36,946 nucleotides of DNA from Azoarcus sp. (GCA_031285965.1 JAITVD010000032.1:1-36946), one strand, 5' to 3'; counted from the first letter of the stretch, positions 9,054-19,622 are shown. Notes: generated from the letters alone by a model not told the origin. Numbers and translations: made by a program.

Positions 9054-9518
9054 TCATCGTGAGGCGCTGCATTTGCCCTGCTTTGCCATTTCTAGCACCG
9101 TGACATCTTTTTTACCTTGCTCTTCAGATACTTGTTCTAATCCAGCCCCTCCCACAAAGACCCCTATTTTTATGAACTGCCGAATGAAATAGTTCTTCCC
9201 GGACTCGAACATCAGTTCAAGGGCATTGGGTGAAAACTCCGATTCCGTATCGAGTTTATGAGTTTTCCCGCCATCAACCTCCGTATAGAAAAATACATCT
9301 GGCGCACTCTCGCCAATACACTTTCCATCAAGCCAAATATCTTTTTTGAGGACTTGCCCAACGAAACTGTTACGGTAAATGTACACGCCCGCGTTGCCTT
9401 CGCTGGGCGGGTTAAATTCTTTTGCCTTTGATGATTCTTCTTTTGAAGCCATGTCTACGGACGCACACCCAGAGATGAGAAGCACGGCGGCAAGCGAAAG
9501 GATGGAAACGATTTTCAT
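9054..9518 (-). CDS. Small DUF2846-like lipoprotein
   Basis: 154 residues. The N-terminus MKIVSILSLAAVLLISGC is a lipoprotein signal peptide with Cys18 as the lipidation site. The mature part has VYIYRNSFVG then DIWLDGKCIGE, the pattern of DUF2846 beta-sandwich lipoproteins, and ends in a charged tail. The start is set at the ATG at 9518, preceded by AAAGAGG; the frame continues upstream but without a hydrophobic N-terminus. It should be anchored in the envelope, and its role is unknown. Base composition is noticeably AT-richer than its neighbours. It is encoded divergently from mutY. Confidence 0.82.
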   Translation of the reverse strand: MKIVSILSLAAVLLISGCASVDMASKEESSKAKEFNPPSEGNAGVYIYRNSFVGQVLKKDIWLDGKCIGESAPDVFFYTEVDGGKTHKLDTESEFSPNALELMFESGKNYFIRQFIKIGVFVGGAGLEQVSEEQGKKDVTVLEMAKQGKCSASR

Positions 9519-9706
9519 GGCGCGGAACCTCTTTAAGTGTTGAAAGTGGTCGGCATCATGCTCGCGGTATACACCGCGCCTAGCCAAAGCGGTGGGCTTG
9601 GCAAGTTGATGCAGGTCTAGCCGACTTGCGGATAGTACCCTAAGCATTCATTCAGACCGTACTATCGCGGTCAATGCTACAAAATCACAAAGTAAGGCTC
9701 AACCCA

Positions 9707-10801
9707 ATGAATTTTTCCCCGCCCCTGCCCAGCTTCTCCGCCTGCCTGATTGACTGGCAGCGCGTTCATGGTCGGCACGGCCTGCCGTGGCAAGGCACAC
9801 GCGACCCTTACCGCATCTGGCTTTCCGAAATCATGTTGCAGCAGACGCAGGTCTCCAGCGTCATCCCGTATTACGCGCGTTTTCTTGAGCGTTTCCCGAA
9901 TGTCGCCGTGCTGGCTGCCGCGCCGGTGGAAGAAGTCATGGCGCTTTGGAGCGGGCTTGGCTACTACGCCCGCGCCCGCAATCTGCATCACGCCGCACGC
10001 GTGGTAATGGAAAAGCATGGCGGGCGCTTTCCCGTCACATCATCGGCGCTGGCCGAACTGCCCGGCATCGGGCGCTCAACGGCGGCGGCCATTGCGGCAT
10101 TCGCCAATAATGAACGCGCCGCCATTCTGGATGGCAACGTTAAACGGGTGCTGTGCCGCGCCTTCGGCATCGAAGGTTTCCCCGGCGAACGCGTCACAGA
10201 AGAACGCCTCTGGGCGCTGGCCGAATCCCTGCTGCCCGAAAAGCCCGAAGAGATAGGCATCTACATTCAGGCACAAATGGATTTGGGCGCAACCCTGTGT
10301 GTCCGCGCTCGCCCGGCATGCGGCGCTTGCCCGCTCGCGGAGCGGTGCGTCGCCCGCGCCACAGGGCGGATAGCGGAACTGCCAGCCCCTCGCGCCCGAA
10401 AAACACCGCCGCGCCGCGCCGCCCAAATGGCTGTCGTCATATCAAGCGGCAGCGTGCTGCTGGAGCGCCGCCCGCCCGCCGGAATATGGGGCGGCCTGCT
10501 GGCCCTGCCTGAAATTCAGGAAGGCATCCCGCCCGAAATCTGGAGCACGCGCCATTTCGCGGTACAAAAAGCCACCGTGCGGGATTTGCCGCCGCTCACC
10601 CATGCTTTCACGCATTTCACGCTGGAAATCGCCCCTTGCCGCATCGACCTGCCCGCCGCCCCCCGAACGCTGTCTGAACCCGCATGGCTATGGCTTGCGC
10701 TCGACCAAATCGGCTCCGCCGCCTTGCCCGCGCCCGTGAGAAAAATTCTAGAAAGCCTCCCCGAGTTGCGGGGAAGCTCCGCTGCTAAAGCGGCTTCGTA
10801 A
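9707..10801 (+). CDS. mutY: A/G-specific adenine DNA glycosylase MutY
   Basis: 364 residues. MutY excises adenine mispaired with 8-oxoguanine. Visible are the catalytic Glu in SEIMLQQTQ (Glu41), the helix-hairpin-helix LPGIGRSTA (118-126), catalytic Asp142 in LDGNVKRVL, and the iron-sulfur ligands Cys198-X6-Cys205-X2-Cys208-X5-Cys214. The C-terminal part from about 235 (MAVVISSGSVLLERRP, then IWGGLLALPE) is the NUDIX-like domain that recognises 8-oxoG. The ATG at 9707 with AAGG upstream is preferred because it starts directly before the conserved N-terminus; an in-frame ATG at 9674 adds only 11 residues. A terminator follows. Confidence 0.95.
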   Translation: MNFSPPLPSFSACLIDWQRVHGRHGLPWQGTRDPYRIWLSEIMLQQTQVSSVIPYYARFLERFPNVAVLAAAPVEEVMALWSGLGYYARARNLHHAARVVMEKHGGRFPVTSSALAELPGIGRSTAAAIAAFANNERAAILDGNVKRVLCRAFGIEGFPGERVTEERLWALAESLLPEKPEEIGIYIQAQMDLGATLCVRARPACGACPLAERCVARATGRIAELPAPRARKTPPRRAAQMAVVISSGSVLLERRPPAGIWGGLLALPEIQEGIPPEIWSTRHFAVQKATVRDLPPLTHAFTHFTLEIAPCRIDLPAAPRTLSEPAWLWLALDQIGSAALPAPVRKILESLPELRGSSAAKAAS

Positions 10802-10840
10802 AGCGACCAAGACGGGCGCACGGCACGAAACCGCCCGTTT

Positions 10841-10879
10841 CGCCTATCCCATTTGCAAATAGGCGGGCAAGTTTTTTTT
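10841..10879 (+). terminator. Intrinsic terminator after mutY
   Basis: CGCCTAT (10841-10847) pairs with ATAGGCG (10859-10865). Eight Ts follow at 10872-10879 after a short spacer. Confidence 0.75.
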
Positions 10880-10933
10880 CGCAAGGACCGGTGAAAAAAT
10901 CTCCGCCCTACAAACATAACGCTTTATTGCTTA

Positions 10934-11995
10934 TTACCTCTTGTAATCCGTCTTATCCAAAGAAATAGGATTGGGGTTTTTAAGCACCCATTTTACCGCC
11001 AATTCACAAAGGCGCTCGTCGCCGTCACTCTCGCCTTTCGGGCGAATATCTGCTACCAATGCTGCCACTTCACTTAATTCAATTGCCGAAAGAGATGTCC
11101 CAAAAGCAAAATACCTTAATAACACATCCAGCATTTTACGATAATATGTATCCCAGTTTGCGCCGCCATTTCGCTGCAATTCATCAGAAACACGCCCTGT
11201 AATGCGAATAACCTCTCCTTGAACCGTTTTTGCCGCGCCTTGTGACGGAACTAACAAATTCCAAAGTTCTGCGTATTGTTTTTGCCATTTTGCGGCGGAG
11301 ACAGCAATGGGAGAAATTCCATCGTGCATTTCCCTTTTTGCGATAACTTCTACATTAAAAATGGAGTACAGTTTTGACAAACCTGCATCAGTTTCAGCAA
11401 GATATTCTTCATTGAAATTAGCTCTATGAAATTCAAACCCCTCACCAATACGCTTGACGCTTTTCGCCATATCCGGCTTAACTCTTGCGCCTGCTTCTAG
11501 TAAAATCCGGGCGATTTCTGCCATGCCTGATATGTTTATGTTTTCACAGCGGGCAAGAGCATAACTGAGCGGCGTTTGATTTGCCCTATTTTTTGCATGA
11601 ATATCTGCGCCGTGCTCGATCAAAAGCTGAACCGCATCCACACGGTGATAACCCGCCGCCTTATGTAGTGGTGTATCTCCGTTATAATCCGCCGCCTCTA
11701 CGTCTGCACTCAAATTCAACAACAACTTTACGGTCTTGTCGCCGAATGTCGCATGTTCATGCAAAGGCGTTCGCCGATAGGTATTTGAAGGCGTATTGAT
11801 GTCTAATCCCTGCTCCACAAGCCAACGGACAAGTTCGTCCGGCACGTTATAACAATGTAACGCGGTTTCCTTATCGTAGCCACCGGTTGCGGCTAGCTCA
11901 CAATCATCATATACGGCTTTCAGCGCCGCCATATCTCCGACTTCAATCAATTCTTTGAAGTTTTTCGGCAGTGTTTTTCTTTTCTTCTTAGCCAT
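10934..11995 (-). CDS. Ankyrin-repeat protein
   Basis: 353 residues. Residues 40-165 hold consecutive ankyrin repeats, seen as TALHCYNVPDELVRWLVEQG, TPLHEHATFGDKTVKLLL, TPLHKAAGYHRVDAVQLLIE and TPLSYALARC. The C-terminal 180 residues match nothing I recognise. Ankyrin repeats mediate protein binding, so partner and role are open. The ATG at 11995 is chosen because GGAGG lies 9 nt upstream; the ATG at 12004 directly abuts that ribosome-binding site. The gene is clearly AT-richer than mutY and the ribosomal operon on either side, with codons ending in A or T, which suggests recent acquisition. No signal peptide is visible. Confidence 0.85.
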   Translation of the reverse strand: MAKKKRKTLPKNFKELIEVGDMAALKAVYDDCELAATGGYDKETALHCYNVPDELVRWLVEQGLDINTPSNTYRRTPLHEHATFGDKTVKLLLNLSADVEAADYNGDTPLHKAAGYHRVDAVQLLIEHGADIHAKNRANQTPLSYALARCENINISGMAEIARILLEAGARVKPDMAKSVKRIGEGFEFHRANFNEEYLAETDAGLSKLYSIFNVEVIAKREMHDGISPIAVSAAKWQKQYAELWNLLVPSQGAAKTVQGEVIRITGRVSDELQRNGGANWDTYYRKMLDVLLRYFAFGTSLSAIELSEVAALVADIRPKGESDGDERLCELAVKWVLKNPNPISLDKTDYKR

Positions 11996-12105
11996 TATTT
12001 CCATCCTCCGTAATACTGTTTGCTGGTTGAAAAATATAAAAGCAGTTCGTTTGCCCATCAGCCGAACGTTGAATTCCTTTCGACTATGCCATGCATCATA
12101 CGCTC

Positions 12106-12141
12106 AAAAAAAAGCCCCCGAAATGAATCTCGGGGGCTTTT
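12106..12141 (-). terminator. Terminator of the spc/alpha ribosomal operon
   Basis: GCCCCCGA (12114-12121) pairs with TCGGGGGC (12130-12137). On the minus strand eight Ts follow (complement of 12106-12113), about 45 bp after rplQ. Four Ts on the plus side make it potentially bidirectional. Confidence 0.9.
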
Positions 12142-12184
12142 CGTCAAAACCAAAAACCAGAGAGCCGCGAGGCTCCGTTGGGCT

Positions 12185-12595
12185 TTACTCCGTTACAGGC
12201 GCTTCCAGGCTGGCATCGGCTGCGGCAACAGCCTCTTCCGGGCGGTCGAGCAGTTCGATGTAGGCCATTGGCGCGTTGTCCCCGTCGCGGAAGCCGCACT
12301 TGAGGATGCGCAAGTAGCCGCCGGGACGGCTGGCATAGCGTGGGCCAAGCTCATTGAAAATCTTGACGACAATCTCGCGGTCGCGCAGGCGGTCAAAGGC
12401 CAAGCGGCGGTTAGCGACGGTTGCCGTTTTGCCAAGGGTAATCAGCGGTTCAACGACCCGGCGCAGTTCCTTCGCCTTGGGCAGAGTCGTCCTGATGACC
12501 TCGTGGCGCAGCAGCGAGTTCGCCATGTTGCGGAACATGGCCTGACGGTGGCTGCTCGTCCGGTTCAGTTTGCGAAGACCATTACGGTGACGCAT
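12185..12595 (-). CDS. rplQ: 50S ribosomal protein L17
   Basis: 136 residues beginning [20 protein letters not shown], the invariant L17 start; the MRHRNG motif and [20 protein letters not shown] segment are diagnostic. L17 lies near the peptide exit tunnel. It is the last gene of the operon, right before the terminator. The ATG at 12595 with GAGGA upstream is preferred to a TTG two codons earlier. The Ala/Glu-rich C-terminal tail is longer than in E. coli, as is common in this class. Confidence 0.97.
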   Translation of the reverse strand: MRHRNGLRKLNRTSSHRQAMFRNMANSLLRHEVIRTTLPKAKELRRVVEPLITLGKTATVANRRLAFDRLRDREIVVKIFNELGPRYASRPGGYLRILKCGFRDGDNAPMAYIELLDRPEEAVAAADASLEAPVTE

Positions 12596-12625
12596 TGTCA
12601 AATCCTCACTTGTATCGTGGACGCC

Positions 12626-13606
12626 TTAACCGAGCCTGTCCAGCCCGGCTGGCGGCCAGTTTTCGAGTTTCATGCCAAGCGTCAGCCCACGGGAGGCCAA
12701 CACTTCCTTAATTTCATTGAGCGACTTGCGTCCCAGATTCGGTGTCTTGAGCAACTCCGTTTCCGTGCGCTGAATCAGGTCGCCGATGTAGTAGATGTTC
12801 TCGGCCTTCAGGCAGTTGGCCGAGCGCACCGTCAATTCGAGGTCATCGACCAAACGCAACAGCACGGGGTCGACCACGATGTCGTGCTTGATGGGCGCAT
12901 CGACGCGGGTATCCTGCAAATCGGCAAATACCGCTAGCTGATCCACGAGCACGCGCGCCGCGTAGCAAACTGCCTCTTCAGGGTCGACCGCCCCATTGGT
13001 CTCGATGTCGATGACCAAGCGGTCAAGGTCGGTGCGCTGCTCAACACGGGCGCTTTCCACCTGATAGCTAACCCGGCGTACCGGGCTGAACGAAGCATCG
13101 AGCATGATGCGCCCGATAGATTTATTCTCGGAACTGACCGGACGGGAATTACCGGGAACATAGCCGCGGCCTTCCTCAATCTTGATCTGCATGTCGAGCT
13201 TGCCGCCCGGTGCCAGATGCGCAATCACATGCTCCGGGTTGATGACCTCGACATTCTGATTGGTTTCAATATCGGCAGCCGTCACCAGCCCTTCGCCGTT
13301 TTTCGTCAGGTGCAGGGTCATTTCGCCCCGGCTGTGAAGTTTGAACACGACCCCTTTCAGATTGAGCAGCAGATCGACAATGTCTTCCCGCATACCATCC
13401 AGAGTCGAATATTCGTGCAGCACGCCTTCTATCGACACTTCCGTCGCGGCATATCCGGGCAAGGATGAAAGGAGGATGCGGCGCAGCGCGTTCCCAAGGG
13501 TATGCCCGAATCCACGCTCAAACGGCTCCATCGTCACCCTGGCCTGAGCCTGGGAAATACTCTGAACGTCAATGATGCGCGGTTTCAGTAGCTCATTGCT
13601 TTGCAT
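12626..13606 (-). CDS. rpoA: RNA polymerase alpha subunit
   Basis: 326 residues, normal length. The N-terminal dimerisation domain (about 1-235) contains [20 protein letters not shown] near residue 28, and the C-terminal domain (about 250-320) contains [19 protein letters not shown], the DNA- and activator-binding surface. The ATG at 13606 is preceded by GAGGAAA; a TTG just before it is not used. It is co-transcribed between rpsD and rplQ. Confidence 0.98.
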   Translation of the reverse strand: MQSNELLKPRIIDVQSISQAQARVTMEPFERGFGHTLGNALRRILLSSLPGYAATEVSIEGVLHEYSTLDGMREDIVDLLLNLKGVVFKLHSRGEMTLHLTKNGEGLVTAADIETNQNVEVINPEHVIAHLAPGGKLDMQIKIEEGRGYVPGNSRPVSSENKSIGRIMLDASFSPVRRVSYQVESARVEQRTDLDRLVIDIETNGAVDPEEAVCYAARVLVDQLAVFADLQDTRVDAPIKHDIVVDPVLLRLVDDLELTVRSANCLKAENIYYIGDLIQRTETELLKTPNLGRKSLNEIKEVLASRGLTLGMKLENWPPAGLDRLG

Positions 13607-13642
13607 CAATATTTCCTCGAAACCAGAAAGACCGCTCCCGCA

Positions 13643-14272
13643 TTAGCGGGAGTACAGTTCCACGACTAGGCTTTCGTTAATCGTGGGCGGCAGTTCATCA
13701 CGCGCCGGATAAGCCTTGAATGTTCCCTTACCCGCCTTGACATCGACTTCTACCCAAGCGGGGAAACCACGCGACTCGTTAGATTCGAGCGCGGCCTTTA
13801 CCCGCAGCGTGTTGCGAGTGCCTTCGGCAAGCTGGATGACATCGCCCGGACGCACTAGGTAAGAGGGAATGTTCACGCGCTTGCCATTGACCAACACGCC
13901 GTTGTGGCGGACGACCTGCCGCGCTTCGGCGCGCGAGCCGCCAAAACCCATGCGGTAGGCAACGGAATCCAGACGGCCTTCGAGCAGTTGCAGCAAGTTT
14001 TCGCCCGTCTGCCCGCGACGGCGAGCCGCTTCGCCATACACGCGGCGGAACTGGCGCTCCAGCACACCATACTGACGACGGATTTTCTGCTTTTCACGTA
14101 ACTGTTCGCCATAGCCCGACAGGCGTTGGCCGGAACGCTGGCCATGCTGCCCAGGCGCATAGGCATGATGTTCTATCGCGCATTTGTTGGTGAAACACCT
14201 TTCTGCCTTCAGGAAGAGCTTTTCGCCTTCGCGGCGACACTGCCGGCATTTCGGGGAGAGGTTGCGAGCCAC
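13643..14272 (-). CDS. rpsD: 30S ribosomal protein S4, zinc-binding (four-cysteine) form
   Basis: 209 residues, full length. S4 initiates 30S assembly. The N-terminus has Cys9-X2-Cys12-X13-Cys26-X4-Cys31, the complete zinc-ligand set of the C+ form; many Betaproteobacteria such as Burkholderia carry a form lacking most of these cysteines. The S4 RNA-binding domain follows ([20 protein letters not shown]). It sits between rpsK and rpoA as usual. Confidence 0.97.
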   Translation of the reverse strand: MARNLSPKCRQCRREGEKLFLKAERCFTNKCAIEHHAYAPGQHGQRSGQRLSGYGEQLREKQKIRRQYGVLERQFRRVYGEAARRRGQTGENLLQLLEGRLDSVAYRMGFGGSRAEARQVVRHNGVLVNGKRVNIPSYLVRPGDVIQLAEGTRNTLRVKAALESNESRGFPAWVEVDVKAGKGTFKAYPARDELPPTINESLVVELYSR

Positions 14273-14288
14273 TATTTACTCCTTGTCC

Positions 14289-14678
14289 TCAGATGCGCCG
14301 CTTCTTCGGCGGACGGCAACCATTGTGCGGAATGGGGGTGATGTCGGTAATGCTGGCGATGCGGATGCCCAAAGCGTTGAGCGCCCGGACAGCGGATTCA
14401 CGCCCCGGCCCCGGCCCTTTGATGCGCACTTCGAGATTCTTGATGCCGCAATCCTGCGCCACCTTGCCAGCGGCTTCGGCAGCCACCTGCGCTGCAAAAG
14501 GGGTGCTCTTGCGCGACCCCTTGAAGCCCGCCCCGCCGGAAGTCGCCCACGAGAGCGCGTTTCCCTGACGGTCGGTAATGGTGATGATGGTGTTGTTGAA
14601 GCTCGCATGGACGTGCGCAATGCCTTCCGCGACGTTCTTTTTAATCTTCTTGCGAACCTTGGTTGCTGTTTTAGCCAT
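14289..14678 (-). CDS. rpsK: 30S ribosomal protein S11
   Basis: 129 residues, full length. S11 forms part of the platform at the mRNA exit. Diagnostic segments are [16 protein letters not shown] (about 21-36) and the C-terminal [17 protein letters not shown]. It is tightly spaced between rpsM (13 bp) and rpsD (16 bp). Confidence 0.98.
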   Translation of the reverse strand: MAKTATKVRKKIKKNVAEGIAHVHASFNNTIITITDRQGNALSWATSGGAGFKGSRKSTPFAAQVAAEAAGKVAQDCGIKNLEVRIKGPGPGRESAVRALNALGIRIASITDITPIPHNGCRPPKKRRI

Positions 14679-14691
14679 TGCTCAAGTCCTG

Positions 14692-15054
14692 TTATTTCTT
14701 GCCGGCAACCGCTTTGCGCGGCCCCTTACGGGTGCGGGCATTCGTGCGGGTGCGTTGCCCACGAACCGGCAGGCCACGGCGGTGGCGGACGCCCCTGTAG
14801 CAGCCCAAATCCATCAGGCGCTTGACGTTCATGGTCACTTCGCGGCGCAGATCGCCCTCGACCACGAAGCGCCCGACTTCTTCGCGCAGCTTCTCCATAT
14901 CCGATTCAGTCAGGTCTTTGACCTTTGCCGAACGCGAGATACCAGCAGCGTCGCAAATTTTTTGGGCGCGCGAACGGCCAATCCCATAGATGGCGGTCAG
15001 CGCAATCTCGGTATGCTTGTGATTGGGTATATTGACCCCAGCAATACGAGCCAT
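14692..15054 (-). CDS. rpsM: 30S ribosomal protein S13
   Basis: 120 residues. S13 is in the small-subunit head and contacts the P-site tRNA. It begins [20 protein letters not shown] and ends in the basic tail [19 protein letters not shown]. It is the first gene of the alpha-operon portion, 61 bp after rpmJ, the largest gap in this part of the cluster. Confidence 0.98.
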   Translation of the reverse strand: MARIAGVNIPNHKHTEIALTAIYGIGRSRAQKICDAAGISRSAKVKDLTESDMEKLREEVGRFVVEGDLRREVTMNVKRLMDLGCYRGVRHRRGLPVRGQRTRTNARTRKGPRKAVAGKK

Positions 15055-15115
15055 CCGTCTACCTCGAAACGTTAAATGTGAAACGTTGAATTATAACCCA
15101 GCCAGACACAACGAA

Positions 15116-15229
15116 TCAACCTTGCCGTTGTTTGTGGCGCGGATCGGCACAGATGACCCTGACCACGCCCTTGCGGCGGATGATTTTGCAGTGGCGGCAA
15201 AGCCGCTTGACGGAAGCCTGAACTCTCAT
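15116..15229 (-). CDS. rpmJ: 50S ribosomal protein L36
   Basis: A 37-residue protein read directly from the minus strand: [20 protein letters not shown], then [17 protein letters not shown]. The zinc ligands are Cys11, Cys14, Cys27 and His32 (C+ type). The position between infA and rpsM is the standard one. Confidence 0.97.
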   Translation of the reverse strand: MRVQASVKRLCRHCKIIRRKGVVRVICADPRHKQRQG

Positions 15230-15257
15230 GATTTGCTCCTGTTTCTGAATTCTTTTG

Positions 15258-15476
15258 TCACTTTGTCCGGAAAACGATCCGGCCTTTCGTGAGGTCGTAG
15301 GGGGTTAACTGAACAGTCACCTTGTCGCCCGACAGGATGCGGATATAGTGCATCCGCATCTTGCCCGAAATGTGCCCAAGCACCATGTGCCCGTTCTCAA
15401 GCCTGACCCGGAACATTGCGTTGGGGAGGTTTTCCATAACCTCGCCCTGCATTTCGATTACATCTTCCTTGGACAT
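15258..15476 (-). CDS. infA: Translation initiation factor IF-1
   Basis: 72 residues, an S1-like OB fold that occupies the ribosomal A site during initiation. It begins [20 protein letters not shown], with [16 protein letters not shown] further on. The ATG at 15476 lies 2 nt after the secY stop (TGACAATG) without a strong ribosome-binding site, so translation is probably coupled to secY. Confidence 0.97.
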   Translation of the reverse strand: MSKEDVIEMQGEVMENLPNAMFRVRLENGHMVLGHISGKMRMHYIRILSGDKVTVQLTPYDLTKGRIVFRTK

Positions 15477-15478
15477 TG

Positions 15479-16801
15479 TCACCGAATCGGGAAGCCCGCC
15501 CCCTTGAAATCCGCTTTCTTCAGCAAACCCTCATACTGGTGCGACAACACATAGTTCTGCACCTGGTCTTTGAAGTCGAGCGCCACCACCACCACGATCA
15601 AGAGCGAGGTGCCGCCGAAATAGAACGGCACTTGCCACTTCAGGATCAAAAATTCCGGCAGCAAGCAAACCAGAGTAATGTAGGTCGCCCCGGCCAGCGT
15701 GAGCCGCATCAGCACCCTGTCGATATAACGCGCCGTCTGCTCGCCTGGACGGATGCCCGGCACGAACGCCCCGCTCTTCTTGAGGTTATCCGCCGTATCG
15801 CGCGGATTGAACACGAGCGCGGTATAAAAGAAACAGAAAAAGACGATTGCCAGCGCATAGAAAATCACATAGACCGGTTGGCCGGGCGAGAGCGCCGAGA
15901 AAATGTCGCGCAGCCAGACCATCTCTTCTGAAGAACCAAACCACTGCCCAACCGAACCTAGGAAAAGGATGATGCTCGACGCAAAAATCGGCGGAATAAC
16001 CCCAGACATATTGAGCTTGAGCGGCAGATGCGAACTTTGCCCGCCGTAGACCCGATTGCCGACCTGACGTTTGGCGTAGTTCACCAGAATCTTGCGCTGG
16101 CCACGTTCGACAAAAACGACAAACCCCGTCACCAGCAGCACCAACAGGCAGATGAACAATGCGGACAGGGGGTGCATGGATTGCTGCCTGACCAGCTCGG
16201 ACAGTCCGCCAATGGCATTCGGCAGACCGGCCACGATACCAGCGAAAATAATGAGCGAGATGCCGTTGCCCAAGCCGCGCTCGGTAATCTGCTCACCCAG
16301 CCACATCAGGAACATCGTGCCAGTGATGAGCGTCGCAACGGTGACGAAACGGAACACGAAGCCCGGATCAAGCGCCGCGCCTTGGCTTTCCAAGCCAATC
16401 GCCACTGCCAGCCCTTGGGCAAACGCCAAGAGCACGGTTCCGTAGCGCGTGTATTGTGTAATCTTGCGCCGCCCCGCTTCGCCTTCTTTCTTGATCGCCT
16501 CAAGCTGCGGAACCGCGACGGCCAACAACTGCATGATGATCGAAGATGAGATGTAGGGCATGATCCCGAGGGTAAAAATCGTGAAGCGCGACAGCGCCCC
16601 CCCTGAGAACAGGTTGAACATCCCAAGGATGCCGCCGCTGTGCTGCTCAAAGAAAGCCTTTAGAACTTCCTGGTTGACTCCGGGAACCGGCAGGTGCGTA
16701 CCAAACCGATACACGATAATCGCGCCGAGCAGAAACAGCAGCCGCCGTTTCAGATCGCCGAATTTTCCGGCACTCCCTGACGTAGCAGCAGATTTGGCCA
16801 C
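15479..16801 (-). CDS. secY: Preprotein translocase subunit SecY
   Basis: 440 residues, ten hydrophobic segments as expected for the SecYEG channel. Early on are [20 protein letters not shown] and the plug-region segment [36 protein letters not shown] lies in the loop after transmembrane segment 6. The start is a GTG at 16801 preceded by GAGGAAGG; the frame stays open upstream but without SecY-like sequence. It is co-transcribed with rplO upstream and infA downstream. Confidence 0.97.
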   Translation of the reverse strand: MAKSAATSGSAGKFGDLKRRLLFLLGAIIVYRFGTHLPVPGVNQEVLKAFFEQHSGGILGMFNLFSGGALSRFTIFTLGIMPYISSSIIMQLLAVAVPQLEAIKKEGEAGRRKITQYTRYGTVLLAFAQGLAVAIGLESQGAALDPGFVFRFVTVATLITGTMFLMWLGEQITERGLGNGISLIIFAGIVAGLPNAIGGLSELVRQQSMHPLSALFICLLVLLVTGFVVFVERGQRKILVNYAKRQVGNRVYGGQSSHLPLKLNMSGVIPPIFASSIILFLGSVGQWFGSSEEMVWLRDIFSALSPGQPVYVIFYALAIVFFCFFYTALVFNPRDTADNLKKSGAFVPGIRPGEQTARYIDRVLMRLTLAGATYITLVCLLPEFLILKWQVPFYFGGTSLLIVVVVALDFKDQVQNYVLSHQYEGLLKKADFKGAGFPIR

Positions 16802-16826
16802 GATGCCTTCCTCGCCCTGTTGCCTG

Positions 16827-17264
16827 TTACTCAGCCGCCACGGAACCGCCCGCCGCCTCGATGGCAGCACGCGCCCCCTTGGTGGCTCCGATGCCGCGCA
16901 GGACGACTTTCCGGCTAATCTCGCCGGAAAGGATGACCTTGGCCGAGAGCGCGTTGCCGGGAACGACGCCCGCTTGCTTCAAGGTCAGAAGATCAATTTC
17001 TTCCACTGGCACAGCGGACAGTTCGGATAAGCGAACCTCGACATTGCGGCCACGAGCCAAAGATACGAAACCGCGCTTCGGCAAGCGACGCTGAAGCGGC
17101 ATCTGGCCGCCTTCAAAACCGACCTTATGGAAACCGCCCGCACGCGACTTCTGGCCTTTGTGACCGCGCCCACAAGTCTTGCCCAAGCCACTGCCAATGC
17201 CGCGCCCAACCCGTTTGGGAGCCGTTTTCGAGCCAGCGCCCGGTTTGATGGTATTCAGGCGCAT
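16827..17264 (-). CDS. rplO: 50S ribosomal protein L15
   Basis: 145 residues. The N-terminus [20 protein letters not shown] and the glycine-rich [13 protein letters not shown] extension that threads into 23S rRNA are diagnostic. Start and preceding rpmD stop are one base apart (TGACATG). Confidence 0.97.
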   Translation of the reverse strand: MRLNTIKPGAGSKTAPKRVGRGIGSGLGKTCGRGHKGQKSRAGGFHKVGFEGGQMPLQRRLPKRGFVSLARGRNVEVRLSELSAVPVEEIDLLTLKQAGVVPGNALSAKVILSGEISRKVVLRGIGATKGARAAIEAAGGSVAAE

Positions 17265-17265
17265 G

Positions 17266-17451
17266 TCACAGACCCTCGCACTTGAGCAGATAAGACACTT
17301 TCGTAATCATGCCGCGCATACGCGGCGTGTCGGAGACCTCGACGCTGTGGTTAAGACGGCGAAGCCCCAAACCGCGCACCGTGGCGCGGTGATCTTGCTT
17401 GGTTCCGATCACGCTCTTGACCAGCGTGACCTTGATCTTCTTGTCAGACAT
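17266..17451 (-). CDS. rpmD: 50S ribosomal protein L30
   Basis: 61 residues, full length: [20 protein letters not shown] followed by [14 protein letters not shown]. It sits in its usual place between rpsE and rplO, with 3 and 1 bp spacing. Confidence 0.97.
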   Translation of the reverse strand: MSDKKIKVTLVKSVIGTKQDHRATVRGLGLRRLNHSVEVSDTPRMRGMITKVSYLLKCEGL

Positions 17452-17454
17452 CGC

Positions 17455-17979
17455 TTACCCCAAAATTTCTTCGATGCTCTTGCCGCGCTTGGCTGCAATC
17501 TCCGCCGGGGTATTCACCGACAGCAAGCCGTTGAGCGTGGCACGCACGACGTTGTACGGGTTGGCGGAACCGATGCACTTGCAGATGATGTCGGTCACAC
17601 CCATGACTTCAAACACCGCCCGCATCGAGCCGCCCGCAATGATGCCAGTTCCGCCCGGAGCCGGCTGCATCAGCACGGATGCCGCGCCATGCCTGCCGAT
17701 CACGGTGTGATGCAGGGTTCCGTTCTTGAGCGAGACTTTTTTCATCCTGCGGCGGGCTTCGTCCATCGCTTTCTGGACGGCGACAGGCACTTCGCGGGAC
17801 TTGCCCTTGCCCATCCCGATACCGCCGTCACCGTCGCCGACCACGGTCAACGCCGCGAAACCGAGAATCCGCCCCCCTTTGACGACCTTGGTGACGCGAT
17901 TGATCGAAACCATCTTTTCGCGCATGCCGTCATCGCGCTCCTCGGAGGCTTGCTTGCGCTGATTTTGCTGCTTGGCCAT
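17455..17979 (-). CDS. rpsE: 30S ribosomal protein S5
   Basis: 174 residues. S5 contributes to decoding fidelity. Visible are [19 protein letters not shown] (double-stranded RNA-binding domain) and [19 protein letters not shown] in the C-terminal domain. Spacing to neighbours is 13 bp and 3 bp. Confidence 0.97.
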   Translation of the reverse strand: MAKQQNQRKQASEERDDGMREKMVSINRVTKVVKGGRILGFAALTVVGDGDGGIGMGKGKSREVPVAVQKAMDEARRRMKKVSLKNGTLHHTVIGRHGAASVLMQPAPGGTGIIAGGSMRAVFEVMGVTDIICKCIGSANPYNVVRATLNGLLSVNTPAEIAAKRGKSIEEILG

Positions 17980-17992
17980 TCGTAAATCCCCT

Positions 17993-18346
17993 TTAGAACT
18001 TCAGACCGCCTTCGCGGGCGGCTTCAGCCAACGTCTTGACGCGACCGTGATAGAGGAAGCCCGAGCGGTCGAAAGACACCGTTTCGATGCCCGCCGCCTT
18101 TGCGCGCTCGGCAATCAGCTTGCCCACTTCCAGTGCGGCGGTCTTGTTGCCGCCATTGGGCACACGGACACGCATTTCCTTTTCGAGCGTGGAGGCTGAA
18201 GCCAGCACTTTCGAGCCGCAGCCTGAAATGATCTGGGCATAGATGTGGCAGTTCGACCGGAATACGGTCAGGCGCACAGCCTTCAGTTCTGCGAGCTTTG
18301 CGCGAGTCTTGCGCGAACGGCGCAGACGAGATTCTTTCTTGTTCAT
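17993..18346 (-). CDS. rplR: 50S ribosomal protein L18
   Basis: 117 residues, binds 5S rRNA. The basic N-terminus [20 protein letters not shown] and the C-terminal [20 protein letters not shown] are diagnostic. Confidence 0.97.
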   Translation of the reverse strand: MNKKESRLRRSRKTRAKLAELKAVRLTVFRSNCHIYAQIISGCGSKVLASASTLEKEMRVRVPNGGNKTAALEVGKLIAERAKAAGIETVSFDRSGFLYHGRVKTLAEAAREGGLKF

Positions 18347-18357
18347 GGACAGCCGCC

Positions 18358-18891
18358 TTACTTCTTCTTGGTTTCTTTAATCACAACCCTTTCATCCGAA
18401 TAACGGACGCCCTTGCCCTTGTAGGGTTCGGGAGCGCGATAGGCGCGCACTTCGGCTGCGACTTGACCGACCCGCTGCTTGTCGATCCCCTTAATGATGA
18501 TTTCGGTCTGGGTAGGCGTTTCAACCTTGATACCGTCCGGCAACTGATACACGACTGGATGGGAGAAGCCCAGCGAGAGATTGAGCTTGTCGCCCTGCGC
18601 CTGTGCGCGGTAGCCGACGCCGACGAGGTTCAGCTTTTTCTCGAACCCCTTGGTGACGCCCGTCACCATGTTATTGACCAGCGCGCGCGTCGTGCCGGAG
18701 AACGCATCGGCGTTTTCCGCGCCCTCACGGAGCTTGACCACCAAGTTATCGCCTTCGCGCTCCACCGTGACCGAAGGGTGCACCACATGGTTCAGCGTGC
18801 CAAGCGGCCCTTTGATCGAGAGGCTGTCTCCAGCAATCTTGATTTCGACACCGCCAGGGATGGCCACCGGACTCTTTCCTACACGAGACAT
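18358..18891 (-). CDS. rplF: 50S ribosomal protein L6
   Basis: 177 residues. It begins [20 protein letters not shown] and ends with the L6 signature [15 protein letters not shown]6 lies near the factor-binding centre. Upstream rpsH ends 10 bp before. Confidence 0.98.
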   Translation of the reverse strand: MSRVGKSPVAIPGGVEIKIAGDSLSIKGPLGTLNHVVHPSVTVEREGDNLVVKLREGAENADAFSGTTRALVNNMVTGVTKGFEKKLNLVGVGYRAQAQGDKLNLSLGFSHPVVYQLPDGIKVETPTQTEIIIKGIDKQRVGQVAAEVRAYRAPEPYKGKGVRYSDERVVIKETKKK

Positions 18892-18901
18892 GAAATCCTC
18901 C

Positions 18902-19297
18902 TTAGGCCACTAGGCAGATGATTTCGCCGCCGACGCGGCTAGCGCGCGCGGCACGATCCGTCATCACGCCCCGAGGCGTCGACACGATGGCCACGCCCAG
19001 CCCGTTCATGACCTTGGGCAGGTCGTCGCTGCCCTTGTAGACACGAAGGCCGGGGCGGCTGACGCGCTCAATGCGCTCAATCACCGGGCGGTCGGCGTAA
19101 TATTTGAGCGCCACATCAAGTTCGGACTTGCCGTCCGCTTCGCGGACAGCGTAGGCATCGATATAGCCTTCATCCTGCAAAACCTTGGCAATCGCCACCT
19201 TCAGCTTCGACGAAGGCATGCGCACACTCATCTTCCCGGCCCGCTGACCATTGCGGATCCGGGTCAGCATATCGGCGATGGGATCGGACATACTCAT
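18902..19297 (-). CDS. rpsH: 30S ribosomal protein S8
   Basis: 131 residues: [18 protein letters not shown] and the C-terminal [14 protein letters not shown] are diagnostic. S8 is the known translational repressor of the spc operon in E. coli, acting at the L5 cistron; whether that holds here is not shown. The ribosome-binding site GGAGAG is 6 nt from the ATG at 19297. Confidence 0.98.
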   Translation of the reverse strand: MSMSDPIADMLTRIRNGQRAGKMSVRMPSSKLKVAIAKVLQDEGYIDAYAVREADGKSELDVALKYYADRPVIERIERVSRPGLRVYKGSDDLPKVMNGLGVAIVSTPRGVMTDRAARASRVGGEIICLVA

Positions 19298-19309
19298 CTT
19301 TTACTCTCC

Positions 19310-19615
19310 TTACCAGCTCGCCTTGGTCATGCCAGGCACTTCGCCTTCGAAAGCAATTTCGCGCAGCTTGTTGCGGCACAGCCCAAACTTGCGGAATACC
19401 CCGCGCGGACGCCCGGTCAGTTTGCAGCGGTTGCGCGCGCGGACGGGGCTTGCGTTGCGCGGCAACGCCTGTAAATCCAGCCGCGCTGCCATGCGCTCCT
19501 CATCGGAGAGCTTCGTATCATTGATTTTCGCAATCAACCCAGTGCGCTTTTCAGCGTACCTCGCTATCGTCTTGCGGCGCTTTTCTTCGCGGTTTATCAG
19601 AGACAGTTTCGCCAT
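19310..19615 (-). CDS. rpsN: 30S ribosomal protein S14, long zinc-free form
   Basis: 101 residues, the long form without zinc cysteines (the region with [20 protein letters not shown] has only two). It begins [20 protein letters not shown] and ends in PGMTKASW. This contrasts with the zinc-binding S4 and L36 in the same operon. Confidence 0.97.
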   Translation of the reverse strand: MAKLSLINREEKRRKTIARYAEKRTGLIAKINDTKLSDEERMAARLDLQALPRNASPVRARNRCKLTGRPRGVFRKFGLCRNKLREIAFEGEVPGMTKASW

Positions 19616-19622
19616 ATTGCCC

